A stretch of DNA of 38,530 bases from positions 1 to 38,530 of IMG/VR virus record IMGVR_UViG_3300037258_000309; one strand, 5' to 3'. Source of the DNA: a virus. Shown in pieces: positions 5,485-11,875 of this stretch (position 1 is the stretch's first letter; every line of letters begins with the position of its first letter). A program made the translations under genes and the position numbers. A model generated the notes under the pieces. It saw only the letters and a list, made by a program, of their open reading frames with translations. It was not told the origin of the DNA and did not search any database.

Positions 5485-5886
5485 TCAATGGATTTGCCCT
5501 ACTCCTGTTGATGTTTTTGGCAGGTTTGAGAACTTAGACCCAATTTTTTCCTCAAGTATCGACATTGGGCGCAAATTTTCGTAGTGCGGGAAACAAAATC
5601 CTCCCACCTGCGATTCTTGCTGACAGCCAGCGTGTTTGCAAATAAATTCCGGCTTTTTTTGCTGGGATTTTGGGATTAAATCAATGATTTCGCAGATTTT
5701 TGGCATGTATTTGCCTTTGCCTGAAAGCTTGCGATATTCAGAAAATGCCGTTTTTAACTCGGGAATCGTGAAATATTTCAAATCATCCCAGTAAATTTCA
5801 ACGGTCACGGCAGTTAGTTTTTTGTCGTAATAATCTGCAATTTCATGCAGAAAATCAAAGAAAATGCCCTTTTCACTTGGCCTCAT
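5485..5886 (-). CDS. Putative replication protein P-like helicase loader (133 aa)
   Basis: The N-terminal half resembles phage helicase-loader or P-type proteins: FFDFLHEIADYYDKK, then VEIYWDDLKYFTIPELKTAF and KGKYMPKICEIIDLIP, the pattern that ends in a short motif before the linker. A CxxxxC-x9-CxxH cluster (about res 90-110) could bind zinc. AAGGAG selects ATG 5886, although the frame opens at 5904. It overlaps the upstream initiator-like gene by 14 bases, the O-P arrangement of lambdoid phages. Predicted role: recruiting host DnaB to the origin. The assignment rests on context and weak similarity. Confidence 0.6.
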   Translation of the reverse strand: MRPSEKGIFFDFLHEIADYYDKKLTAVTVEIYWDDLKYFTIPELKTAFSEYRKLSGKGKYMPKICEIIDLIPKSQQKKPEFICKHAGCQQESQVGGFCFPHYENLRPMSILEEKIGSKFSNLPKTSTGVGQIH

Positions 5887-6739
5887 GGATTTTCTCCTTC
5901 TCAAATTTCAAGAACCGTTCACGTTGTGCCGCCCTCTCCGCTTTCGCCCGATCTTCCGGCGTGAGTCGCTGACGAGGGTCAGGCTCGCCCAAAGTCCGAA
6001 AACGAAAATATTTGCGAACCAGTGCGTCGAAATAATTTGGCGAGCCGATCACCCCCTCCTCGATCTCGGATTTTTTGAAAGCGAGCATTTCTCGCAAATC
6101 CTGAATTTCAATTTTGTCGGCCTTCCATTTTCGAACCATGTCCGTCGTCGTCAGTTGCCAAACTTTGAACGGCGCAAAACCTGCACTCAAAAATTCCGAG
6201 AAAAAATTTTCATCAACCGACACCGGGTCAAATGAAATTGGTAGTGAGGTAACGGTGTTTGTATACCCTGCTTCTTTAGTAACTTCTTCTCCTTCTGTTT
6301 TTAGTTCTAGTTCTTTAGGATATGTCCGAGCAATATCCGATTCTTCTTGGTCATTTGTCCGTTCAACATCCGGAGTGTGTCCGGACATTGTCCGGACTTT
6401 TCCGATACGACGAATCTTCTTTGAACTATATTCATCGCGGTATTTGAGAAGGTTAGGGCAGTCCAAAGTAAGATACTTACCGTCATACTTGTAGAAAATT
6501 AATTCCAATTCTTGGAAAAAATTTATTATCGCTTTAAATTTTTTTTCAGATATTCGGCAGGAATTTATCCAAATTCGTGAAAAATAGCGCGAAAATGTCT
6601 TATCGGAGTAGTCCATTTGGGAGGCAATTTTCTCTAAAATTATCCAGTAAACCCCATAGCCTTCAGCACCAAAAAGGTCGGTTACTTGGGAAAGTTTTTC
6701 GTCGATATGTGAGAGGGTAAGGTGTTTAAAATAACGCAT
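5873..6739 (-). CDS. Replication initiator, O-like, with Lin1244/DnaD-type N-terminus (288 aa)
   Basis: The N-terminal about 100 residues match the DUF4373/Lin1244-type winged-helix domain of phage replication proteins: YFKHLTLSHIDEKLSQ, LFGAEGYGVYWIILEKIA, then LTLDCPNLLKYRDEYSSKK. A polar linker (res 110-165) is encoded by DNA carrying 11-bp iterons, and a helical C-terminal domain follows (KVWQLTTTDMVRKW, REMLAFKKSEIEEG). The order initiator domain, iteron-coded linker, loader-interaction domain is that of lambda O. It follows a Cro-like and a CII-like gene and precedes the loader candidate, so the arm reads cro-cII-O-P. AAGGA precedes the start. Confidence 0.75.
   Translation of the reverse strand: MRYFKHLTLSHIDEKLSQVTDLFGAEGYGVYWIILEKIASQMDYSDKTFSRYFSRIWINSCRISEKKFKAIINFFQELELIFYKYDGKYLTLDCPNLLKYRDEYSSKKIRRIGKVRTMSGHTPDVERTNDQEESDIARTYPKELELKTEGEEVTKEAGYTNTVTSLPISFDPVSVDENFFSEFLSAGFAPFKVWQLTTTDMVRKWKADKIEIQDLREMLAFKKSEIEEGVIGSPNYFDALVRKYFRFRTLGEPDPRQRLTPEDRAKAERAAQRERFLKFEKEKIHEAK
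6323..6405. other. Putative replication origin: seven TCCG iterons at 11-bp period
   Basis: TCCG occurs with its T at 6325, 6336, 6358, 6369, 6380, 6391 and 6401. Six lie exactly on an 11-base grid (one step, 6347, is degenerate) and the seventh is one base short. On the coding (minus) strand the unit is CGGACA plus five variable bases. Eleven is not a multiple of three, so the protein sequence cannot explain the period. The adjoining 6250-6320 stretch is purine-rich on the minus strand and AT-rich, as beside the lambda ori iterons. The initiator encoded here is the expected ligand. Confidence 0.75.
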
Positions 6740-6767
6740 AAAAAGTCCTTAAAGCAGTCGTCAAAAG

Positions 6768-7220
6768 TTAGCTAATTTCTTCAAGAGAGGAGGGGAGGGT
6801 GTCGTCATCCGCGATGCGTTTAGCATCGCGAATAACATCTAAAGCCGCGTTATATTTGTTCTTGATGCGCTCGTTTTCTTCTCTGAGTTTTAGTAAAGCG
6901 GCTTCTTTTTGCTTGATCTGTTCTTCAAGTGAGGCGGGCTTATCTTGCATGTCTTTGCCGCAATGATGGGCCAGCCAGTAGAGGGGGATGTAGTTACCGC
7001 AGAGATCAAATAAGGTAATTAGCTTATCAACATCAAAGGTAGCATGGCCGTTTTTAATCCGTGACCATTGGCCCTGGTCAATCGCAAGTCCATAGCTAAC
7101 CTGTTTATCACTTAGTCCTTTTAAACGTATGCTATAAAGGATAGCCTCACGTAAAGATGGTATCGACTCGATTGTTTCCAACATTCTTCTATCCTCATCA
7201 GATAGTGGCCTCGTCGACAT
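6768..7220 (-). CDS. CII-type phage transcriptional regulator (150 aa)
   Basis: Residues 18-85 form a DNA-binding domain: LREAILYSIRLKGLSDKQVSYGLAIDQGQWSRIKNG, then DKLITLFDLCGNYIPLYWLAHHCG. This arrangement is known from CII-like and related XRE-type regulators of phages and prophages. A coiled coil (res 95-130, EEQIKQKEAALLKLREE) probably serves oligomerisation. Its place between the Cro-like gene and the O-like gene is the lambda cII position. GGGAGG lies 8 bases before the ATG. Predicted to act as an activator or delayed-early regulator; the target is not identified. Confidence 0.7.
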   Translation of the reverse strand: MSTRPLSDEDRRMLETIESIPSLREAILYSIRLKGLSDKQVSYGLAIDQGQWSRIKNGHATFDVDKLITLFDLCGNYIPLYWLAHHCGKDMQDKPASLEEQIKQKEAALLKLREENERIKNKYNAALDVIRDAKRIADDDTLPSSLEEIS

Positions 7221-7254
7221 TTTAATAGCCTCCCTAGCACAGTCAGGTTAAGTT

Positions 7255-7279
7255 TAGAAGTCAAATCTTTTGACTTCTA
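7255..7279. promoter_or_regulatory. Perfect 25-bp palindrome (TAGAAGTCAAA arms)
   Basis: Arms TAGAAGTCAAA and TTTGACTTCTA flank a 3-base centre. It lies between the Cro-like gene (stop 7297) and the CII-like gene (start 7220). The minus-strand right arm contains TTGACT, which could be a -35 box, but no good -10 follows. There is no T tract in either direction, so an operator or an attenuating stem is more likely than an intrinsic terminator. Confidence 0.65.
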
Positions 7280-7296
7280 CTATTACTTATATTCCC

Positions 7297-7524
7297 TTAA
7301 ATTTCCTTAGTATTAAATTGCTCGCGAGGGTAAACGTCTTCTAACGAGCAATGTATGTCGAGGCTCTTTCCTATATCGATCAGCTTATAGGCAAGAGCTG
7401 GTTTAGGGTAACGGCTGCCATATTCATAGTTGGATATCGCTCCACTCGTAACACCTAACTCGTCTGCTAGCCGCTGACGAGACCACTGGGTTTTACATTT
7501 GATCTTTCGTAATAAAGTAATCAT
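7297..7524 (-). CDS. Cro-like helix-turn-helix regulator (75 aa)
   Basis: This 75-residue HTH_3 protein begins MITLLRKIKCKTQWSRQRLA, continues with DELGVTSGAISNYEYGSRYP (helices 2-3 of the fold), and ends CSLEDVYPREQF, a short tail typical of Cro-sized regulators. It is the first gene of the leftward early arm and is divergent from a second HTH gene. The ATG lies only 8 bases after the -10 box and has no Shine-Dalgarno sequence, so the mRNA may be leaderless. It probably binds the TAAAC/GTTTA operators. Which of the two divergent genes is the lysogeny repressor is inferred from position. Confidence 0.8.
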   Translation of the reverse strand: MITLLRKIKCKTQWSRQRLADELGVTSGAISNYEYGSRYPKPALAYKLIDIGKSLDIHCSLEDVYPREQFNTKEI

Positions 7525-7532
7525 AAGGGCGA

Positions 7533-7561
7533 AATCTAAACAAAGTGTTTAAGGCTGTCAA
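7533..7561 (-). promoter_or_regulatory. Leftward early promoter (PR-like)
   Basis: On the minus strand a consensus TTGACA (7561-7556) and TAGATT (7538-7533) are 17 bases apart. The start codon at 7524 lies 8 bases beyond the -10, so transcription should begin at or next to the ATG. The spacer contains the perfect operator at 7537-7551. It drives the cro-cII-O-P-like arm. Confidence 0.75.
7537..7551. promoter_or_regulatory. Class I operator TAAACA-AAG-TGTTTA
   Basis: This perfect 6-3-6 palindrome lies inside the leftward early promoter and upstream of the rightward HTH gene. The same 15 bp (16 with the next A) recurs at 33931-33945, and related 8-3-8 palindromes lie at 7948 and 33878. It is the expected binding site of one or both flanking HTH proteins. 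Confidence 0.75.
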
Positions 7562-7582
7562 GATAAAGAATAGGAGAGTTTT

Positions 7583-7795
7583 ATGACTATAGGTGAACGT
7601 TTAAGACAGTGCCGTCTTAATAAAGGATTCAAACATCAAATGGACTTAGCCTTGCGTTGTGGATGGAAAAATTCAGCGCGTATCTGTAATTATGAAAAGG
7701 ATGTGCGAGTGCCAAGACCACGTGATGCCGAAATCCTCGCCTGTGTCTTGAAAACTACACCTTCTTATCTTATTTTCGGAGTCACGTCCGAATAA
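7583..7795 (+). CDS. CI-like repressor, DNA-binding domain only (70 aa)
   Basis: The protein begins MTIGERLRQCRLNKGFKHQM and continues NYEKDVRVPRPRDAEILACV and TTPSYLIFG, the standard N-terminal domain of CI-type repressors (YERG-x-RxP, then PxWLLFG). There is no C-terminal S24/LexA-type peptidase domain: the frame stops after 70 residues and an intrinsic terminator follows 22 bases later. So if it is the lysogeny repressor it cannot respond to RecA in the usual way. TAGGAGAG precedes the ATG. The rightward promoter between the two operator-linked genes is not clear by eye. Confidence 0.75.
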   Translation: MTIGERLRQCRLNKGFKHQMDLALRCGWKNSARICNYEKDVRVPRPRDAEILACVLKTTPSYLIFGVTSE

Positions 7796-7816
7796 TTTAC
7801 CTAAGCAGTGAAAGGG

Positions 7817-7843
7817 AAAGGGCGCACGATGCGCCCTTTTTTT
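7817..7843 (+). terminator. Rho-independent terminator after the CI-like gene
   Basis: A perfect 10-bp stem AAAGGGCGCA / TGCGCCCTTT with loop CGA is followed by a run of seven T (7837-7843). It ends the one-gene repressor transcript and insulates the 7940 promoter from it. Confidence 0.9.
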
Positions 7844-7893
7844 CGTCAAAAATCCAGTATTTTAATTGATAAAATTGCTCGTTAGTTGCCCTC

Positions 7894-7935
7894 TCTCAAA
7901 TATCTCTCATAAATATCTCAAATATCTCTCATAAA
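7894..7935. repeat. Two 20-bp tandem repeats upstream of the rightward early promoter
   Basis: TCTCAAATATCTCTCATAAA occurs at 7894-7913 and 7916-7935, a 22-bp period (two helical turns). The second copy ends 4 bases before the -35 box of the 7940 promoter. The position suits an activator site or an UP-like element; the unit does not resemble the operators. Confidence 0.75.
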
Positions 7936-7939
7936 AGAG

Positions 7940-7968
7940 TTGACAGAAATAAACGTTTCGTTTATTCT
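7940..7968 (+). promoter_or_regulatory. Rightward early promoter (PL-like)
   Basis: Consensus TTGACA (7940-7945), a 17-base spacer and TATTCT (7963-7968) lie 45 bases upstream of the gene at 8013. The spacer contains a perfect 19-bp operator that overlaps the -10. It probably drives the whole 8.0-18.3 kb operon. Confidence 0.75.
7948..7966. promoter_or_regulatory. Class I operator AATAAACG-TTT-CGTTTATT
   Basis: A perfect 8-3-8 palindrome lies between the -35 and -10 boxes of the rightward early promoter. It shares the TAAAC-N5-GTTTA core with the site at 7537-7551 and differs at one base from that at 33878-33896. It is the counterpart of lambda OL. Confidence 0.75.
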
Positions 7969-8012
7969 TCGTTTTGTACGGTGACTGACCGGATTAATGA
8001 GGAGATAGGGAA

Positions 8013-8420
8013 ATGAGTAATGAATACCAAAGTTACGAACGAACCATTGATGATATCAGCAAAGTTTTAACAAGAGAAGATAGAATAAAACTAATAACAC
8101 AACAAGCCAAATTCCTAGCAGGGCTTCTAATATTAGAAGATCATTATAAGAGAAAAGAATCCTGCGACTATGAAGCGATCATAAACCGTGATGAGCAAGG
8201 GCAACTTATGATGTATGTAGGAAGTTACTTGACAGCCGATAATGTAGAAACAAAAAGAATTATAGGCGAAATGATTCTAGCCACTATTTCTAAGAATGCA
8301 TCCCTGTATTACACAAGAGATATTGTAGATGCTGTAGAAGACAGACATATTGAGTTTCAAGAAAGTTTAAGCCATAGGGAGGACGTAGAGTATGAAAATT
8401 ATCGAGACGCGCAAGCATAA
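8013..8420 (+). CDS. Unknown protein, first gene of the rightward early operon (135 aa)
   Basis: This is a 135-residue, acidic, largely helical protein. GAGGAGATAGGG precedes the ATG. It occupies the position of lambda N, but it lacks the arginine-rich N-terminal motif of N-type antiterminators (begins MSNEYQSYERTIDDISKV), so that role is not supported. It overlaps the next gene by 29 bases. No family recognised. Confidence 0.65.
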   Translation: MSNEYQSYERTIDDISKVLTREDRIKLITQQAKFLAGLLILEDHYKRKESCDYEAIINRDEQGQLMMYVGSYLTADNVETKRIIGEMILATISKNASLYYTRDIVDAVEDRHIEFQESLSHREDVEYENYRDAQA

Positions 8421-8568
8421 AGCATTTGCAAATATCAGCATCGGTACACATGTTGAGTTTTGCAAAAGACGCGGAAAAGTAGTGTCGTATTTTGGACGTA
8501 GGGCGGTGCAATTTATGAATGCTGTACCCTTGTTTGTCAAAGATACTGTTGTGTTTGAAGTTCAATAG
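8392..8568 (+). CDS. Unknown small basic protein (58 aa)
   Basis: This is a 58-residue frame starting MKIIETRKHKAFANISIGTH, with AGGGAGGACGTAGAGT upstream. It is basic in the middle (FCKRRGKVVSYFGRR) and beta-rich at the end (PLFVKDTVVFEVQ), as in a small beta barrel. It begins within the 3' end of the 8013 gene. No family recognised. Confidence 0.6.
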   Translation: MKIIETRKHKAFANISIGTHVEFCKRRGKVVSYFGRRAVQFMNAVPLFVKDTVVFEVQ

Positions 8569-8579
8569 GAGAGATGACC

Positions 8580-8792
8580 ATGAGAGACTTATGCTCAGAT
8601 ATTAACCAAGACTACGCCCTTTTTCACCGGGACTTTTTTAAACGATCTGAACTTGCAAAAGAGACCAGAAAAGCTGATAAATTAAAGAAAATCTATCAAA
8701 AAGCGTTAGCCGCAAAAGAGCGCATCGATGAAGAGGTAAAAACAGCATCCTTGAAATTGCAAGCACAATTTACTATATTGCGCTCATTATGA
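8580..8792 (+). CDS. Unknown coiled-coil protein (70 aa)
   Basis: AGGAGAG (8567-8573) selects ATG 8580 rather than the ATG at 8574. The 70 residues are helical with a Lys/Glu-rich coiled coil (RKADKLKKIYQKALAAKERI). It overlaps the next gene by ATGA. Confidence 0.6.
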   Translation: MRDLCSDINQDYALFHRDFFKRSELAKETRKADKLKKIYQKALAAKERIDEEVKTASLKLQAQFTILRSL

Positions 8793-9094
8793 GAGATCAT
8801 GATGAATCTCAAGGGCAATACTATGCCCTAGAACTTGAACACCGAAGACATGAGGAGGAGAAAAGGATGGCTCAGGAAAATGAAGTAATTGTTGACGATG
8901 ATGGTAACATTCTTATAAGTGATAATGAAAAAAAAATAATCCAATTTTTATGCGAACTAGAAAAACTAATTCAAAAACATAATCTGTTAATCGTAGGTGA
9001 AGTTTCAATTGTCGATAACGCAACCACTGACGTTATTGCAGAAGAAGTGCACCTTGATGAAATTGACGGAGAGTTTTATTACGTGATGGTATAA
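8789..9094 (+). CDS. Unknown acidic protein (101 aa, or 75 aa from an internal start)
   Basis: The ATG at 8789 is coupled to the preceding stop. An internal ATG at 8867 has a much stronger ribosome-binding site (GAGGAGGAG, 6 bases away) and would give a 75-residue product starting MAQENEVIVDDDGNILI. The protein is strongly acidic (many Asp/Glu), especially at the C-terminus, suggestive of a DNA mimic by composition only. No family recognised. Confidence 0.6.
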   Translation: MRDHDESQGQYYALELEHRRHEEEKRMAQENEVIVDDDGNILISDNEKKIIQFLCELEKLIQKHNLLIVGEVSIVDNATTDVIAEEVHLDEIDGEFYYVMV

Positions 9095-9136
9095 CTATAA
9101 TATTCGAATTCTACTGACTGCAACCAGGAGACAGAC

Positions 9137-9988
9137 ATGACACCAGGAATATATGAGATTCCTAATGAGGAATATCACGCCAGTATTGGCATAAGCCGAT
9201 CAAAACTAAGTTTGCTTAAACAATCACCATTGAGATATTGGTATAATTATTTAAGTCCCAATCCACCACCCAAAGAACACAAAGATTGTTTTGACTTTGG
9301 AACCTTATTACATACGCTTGTTTTGGAGCCTCATCTTTTTGACGGGATGTTCTTTCCAGAAGAAAAGTACGATCGACGCACAAATATAGGAAAAGAAAAA
9401 CACGAAGAATATATGCGCAGAGCCGAAGGTAAAATAATCATAGCACCTGATGATATCTTAAAAGCACAAGAAATGGCACGCGTTGCTAAAGAACATCCGC
9501 ATGTTATTTCAATCCTAAATGGTGCTGATATTGAAAAGTCCTTGTACTGGACAGATACAGAAACCACTACCTTATGTAAAGCACGTCCAGATATCTGGAA
9601 TAGACAGATCAATATTTTAGCCGACCTTAAAACTTCTCGTTACGATAATGCCTATGACTTTATGCGCGAAGCTGAAGGCAAGGATTATCACATGCAAGCA
9701 GCCATGCAAATTGATTCAGTCTTTGAATTGACCGGCGATGTGATAGACCATTTTGTATTTTTAGTAGTACCTAAAGAACCACCCTATATGCCTTATACCG
9801 TACCGCTTGATGATGAAACTATAGAGCAGGGTAGAAAGGTATATAAATCAGGACTTAAGCTTTTAAAGCACTGCATTGAAACAAATGAGTGGGATAAAGA
9901 GCGAGTTACATTAAGGCCTTATTCATTAACTCCTTGGCAAATGAGCAGAAATCCTTTTAATGAATTATTGGAGGTGTATTGTGGGTAA
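9137..9988 (+). CDS. RecE/exonuclease VIII-like PD-(D/E)XK nuclease (283 aa)
   Basis: This matches the DUF3799 family (exodeoxyribonuclease 8, PDDEXK-like): YHASIGISRSKLSLLKQSP at the N-terminus, FGTLLHTLVLEP (His59), then CKARPDIWN (Asp152) and ILADLKTS (Asp163, Lys165) as the catalytic core, and YHMQAAMQID after it. It would degrade one strand from dsDNA ends and feed the annealing protein encoded next. The length of about 280 is usual for stand-alone phage members. CAGGAGACAGAC precedes the start. The following gene starts within its last codons, so the pair is co-translated, as for lambda exo/bet. Confidence 0.88.
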   Translation: MTPGIYEIPNEEYHASIGISRSKLSLLKQSPLRYWYNYLSPNPPPKEHKDCFDFGTLLHTLVLEPHLFDGMFFPEEKYDRRTNIGKEKHEEYMRRAEGKIIIAPDDILKAQEMARVAKEHPHVISILNGADIEKSLYWTDTETTTLCKARPDIWNRQINILADLKTSRYDNAYDFMREAEGKDYHMQAAMQIDSVFELTGDVIDHFVFLVVPKEPPYMPYTVPLDDETIEQGRKVYKSGLKLLKHCIETNEWDKERVTLRPYSLTPWQMSRNPFNELLEVYCG

Positions 9989-10853
9989 TGAAATCATGGA
10001 AAGAGACGACGGAAATGTCAAAGCAGAATTAGACATTCAAATAACAACGGCCAAAGCTTACCCGCGCGATATGATGCGCTGTTTAGAAGAAGCCAAGGTG
10101 TTTGCAACCGCCAATGAAGAGATCGCAGAATCTTGTATTTATTCATTGCCACGCGGTAAAGACAAACAAGGTAAGCAACAAATTATCACAGGCCCTAGCG
10201 TGCGCTTAGCTGAGATCATGATGAGCTGCTGGGGAAATATTCGTGCAGCAACTCGTATTGTCAGCAATGACGGCAAAATCATTACAGCAGAGGGTGCGGC
10301 CTGGGATTTAGAAAAGAACGTTCGTATCGCTATGCAAGTACAACGCAGCATCTCCGGTAAGTTCGGAACCTTTAGCGCTGATATGCAAGTCGTCACAGGA
10401 AATGCTGCGTCAGCCATAGCGCTGCGTAACGCTATATATAAGGTAATCCCTAAATCTTTGGTCGATATCGTTTATGACGCAGCTACCAAGGCAGCAATAG
10501 GTGATCAAAAACGTTTAAGCGAAAAGATACGTAAATGTTTCGATCGCTTTAAACATCACGGTATCGAAGAAGAGAAGATTCTAACCTACTTTGGTAAATC
10601 TAATGCCGCTGATCTTAGTCTCGATGATGTAACAGAAATGATCGGTATTGGTACCGCAATCAAAGACGGAACTATGACAATCGAAAAGGCTTTCGTTGAA
10701 GACAATGAGAGCGCAAACAATGCAAAGACAGCAAGTCTCGAGGCAAAACTAAACGCACCCAAAGAATTAAAAAAGATAGATCCCGCAAAATATGGGTCTT
10801 TGCAATCAGTCAGTGATTTTCAAAAGGGGTTAGGTGATGCTGACGCCGTTTGA
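9981..10853 (+). CDS. Putative ssDNA-annealing recombinase partner (290 aa)
   Basis: Start GTG 9981 is chosen because GGAGGT (9970-9975) lies 5 bases upstream; an open extension to 9960 precedes it. Conserved-looking blocks are CIYSLPRGKDKQGKQ, GPSVRLAEIMMSCWGNI, SADMQVVTGNAASAIALRNAI and YKVIPKSLVDIVYDAA. I know this pattern from phage proteins encoded beside DUF3799 exonucleases and often called recombination proteins. Annealing or recombinase activity is inferred from that pairing, not from an active-site motif. The C-terminal 60 residues are charged and probably flexible. Confidence 0.6.
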   Translation: MGNEIMERDDGNVKAELDIQITTAKAYPRDMMRCLEEAKVFATANEEIAESCIYSLPRGKDKQGKQQIITGPSVRLAEIMMSCWGNIRAATRIVSNDGKIITAEGAAWDLEKNVRIAMQVQRSISGKFGTFSADMQVVTGNAASAIALRNAIYKVIPKSLVDIVYDAATKAAIGDQKRLSEKIRKCFDRFKHHGIEEEKILTYFGKSNAADLSLDDVTEMIGIGTAIKDGTMTIEKAFVEDNESANNAKTASLEAKLNAPKELKKIDPAKYGSLQSVSDFQKGLGDADAV

Positions 10854-11058
10854 GAAAAGATTCGAGTTTAATAATAAAGTAAGCCTTAAAGAATGTCTGG
10901 CGGCAAAATTCAAAGGAGGACACTCGTCATACCGTACCGCTGATTTATTGGGTATTGATAGGCAAACTGTTCAAAAGTACGGAAAAATTTATGGGCTCGA
11001 TTTTGAACTTAATAATAAAAACCGCCGAGTCCGAAAGGAGGTGATGACACCCGCATAA
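10837..11058 (+). CDS. Small helix-turn-helix protein (73 aa)
   Basis: Residues 25-50 give a helix-turn-helix pattern: HSSYRTADLLGIDRQTVQKYGKI. AGGGGTTAGGTG lies before the ATG at 10837 (a GTG at 10834 is an alternative). The gene overlaps the annealing-protein gene by 17 bases. The HTH resembles those of the proteins at 11566 and 12107. Regulatory target unknown. Confidence 0.65.
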   Translation: MLTPFEKRFEFNNKVSLKECLAAKFKGGHSSYRTADLLGIDRQTVQKYGKIYGLDFELNNKNRRVRKEVMTPA

Positions 11059-11116
11059 TAAGATAATAATAAATATAATCTTTACAATTTTACTCAATTA
11101 ACTTAAAGGAGATTTT

Positions 11117-11554
11117 ATGTCAATTTTTACTTTTCATGAAAACTATTTCACTTGGAAGGATGAAGACGATGATCGATGCTTAGTTCATAAAAAATCACTA
11201 AACATTATTACTATTCGTCACGATAAAAAACAGCTTAAACTTCATTGTTTGCATACTTTTAGATCAATGGGCCCACTGGGAATGATGGCTAATGACACCT
11301 TTGGATTAAAAATCAAACCTGATACCTGTGATGAAATTATTGAATCATTTAAAAAATATTATGGAGAAGATGCGTTTGTAGAGGTTACGGGTTCCGATAA
11401 GGATAACCCATGCGCATTAGTACTTATAAGAAAAAGCCAAATAGTGGGTCTTATTGAGTATGATAGACGCGGTGTAGGCGTTATTACACGAAGCGGTCAA
11501 CAATTTGCTTGCACAAAGAAATTCGATGATTTATTTGAACTTCTTAATCACTAA
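11117..11554 (+). CDS. Unknown protein (145 aa)
   Basis: This is a 145-residue mixed alpha/beta protein with AAAGGAGATTTT before the ATG. An aromatic N-terminus (SIFTFHENYFTWKDEDDD) precedes alternating strands. The preceding 58 bases are AT-rich and free of genes. No family or catalytic motif recognised. Confidence 0.65.
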   Translation: MSIFTFHENYFTWKDEDDDRCLVHKKSLNIITIRHDKKQLKLHCLHTFRSMGPLGMMANDTFGLKIKPDTCDEIIESFKKYYGEDAFVEVTGSDKDNPCALVLIRKSQIVGLIEYDRRGVGVITRSGQQFACTKKFDDLFELLNH

Positions 11555-11565
11555 AGGGGAAATGT

Positions 11566-11817
11566 ATGTCTAGAGGTAAAAAAGTTTTAGTTAAGGAAAA
11601 GTCTAAAGTGACGAAGCCAAAATCAGCACTCAAAGCTTCCAAAGCACGCGAAAAGGGCCGTACTGCAAAATTATCGCCTGCGAAAGCTGAGCAGTTAGTT
11701 AAGATTTACGAACGAGGCAAACTTAAGGTTAAAGAAATAGCAGAAAAGTTCGGGGTAACACCGGCAACTGTTTATCGCTATACCTTATCATCTAGAAAAT
11801 CAAAGGTGAAAGAGTAA
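11566..11817 (+). CDS. Resolvase-type helix-turn-helix protein with basic tail (83 aa)
   Basis: The N-terminal 35 residues are a lysine-rich, probably disordered arm (KEKSKVTKPKSALKASKARE). The C-terminal half is a Hin/resolvase-type HTH: LSPAKAEQLVKIYERGKLKV, then KEIAEKFGVTPATVYRYTL. AAAGGGGAAATGT precedes the ATG. It is probably a DNA-binding protein. The same HTH type occurs twice in the next regulator (12107-12625). Confidence 0.7.
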   Translation: MSRGKKVLVKEKSKVTKPKSALKASKAREKGRTAKLSPAKAEQLVKIYERGKLKVKEIAEKFGVTPATVYRYTLSSRKSKVKE

Positions 11818-11837
11818 TTAATCAATCACAAGGAAAC

Positions 11838-11861
11838 GCCCGATAAATGTAATTATCGGGC
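11838..11861 (+). other. Intercistronic hairpin GCCCGATAA / TTATCGGGC
   Basis: A perfect 9-bp stem with a 6-base loop lies 21 bases after the 11566 gene. It is not followed by a T tract but directly by AAGGAG, the ribosome-binding site of the next gene. It may protect or process mRNA or influence translation. Similar hairpins lie at 14621 and 15335. Confidence 0.6.
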
Positions 11862-11875
11862 TTAAGGAGAATCAT

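Noticed and set aside
5864-6494. Rightward open frames across the O-like gene
   Set aside because: They are opposite-strand shadows of the initiator and loader genes, without ribosome-binding sites or recognisable content.
8013-8420. N-type antiterminator at the lambda N position
   Set aside because: The protein is acidic and lacks the arginine-rich boxB-binding motif; no boxA/boxB pair was seen near the promoter.
9074-9101. Promoter with perfect TATAAT (9096-9101) before the exonuclease gene
   Set aside because: No acceptable -35 box lies 15-19 bases upstream, and the region is AT-rich. Not listed as a feature.
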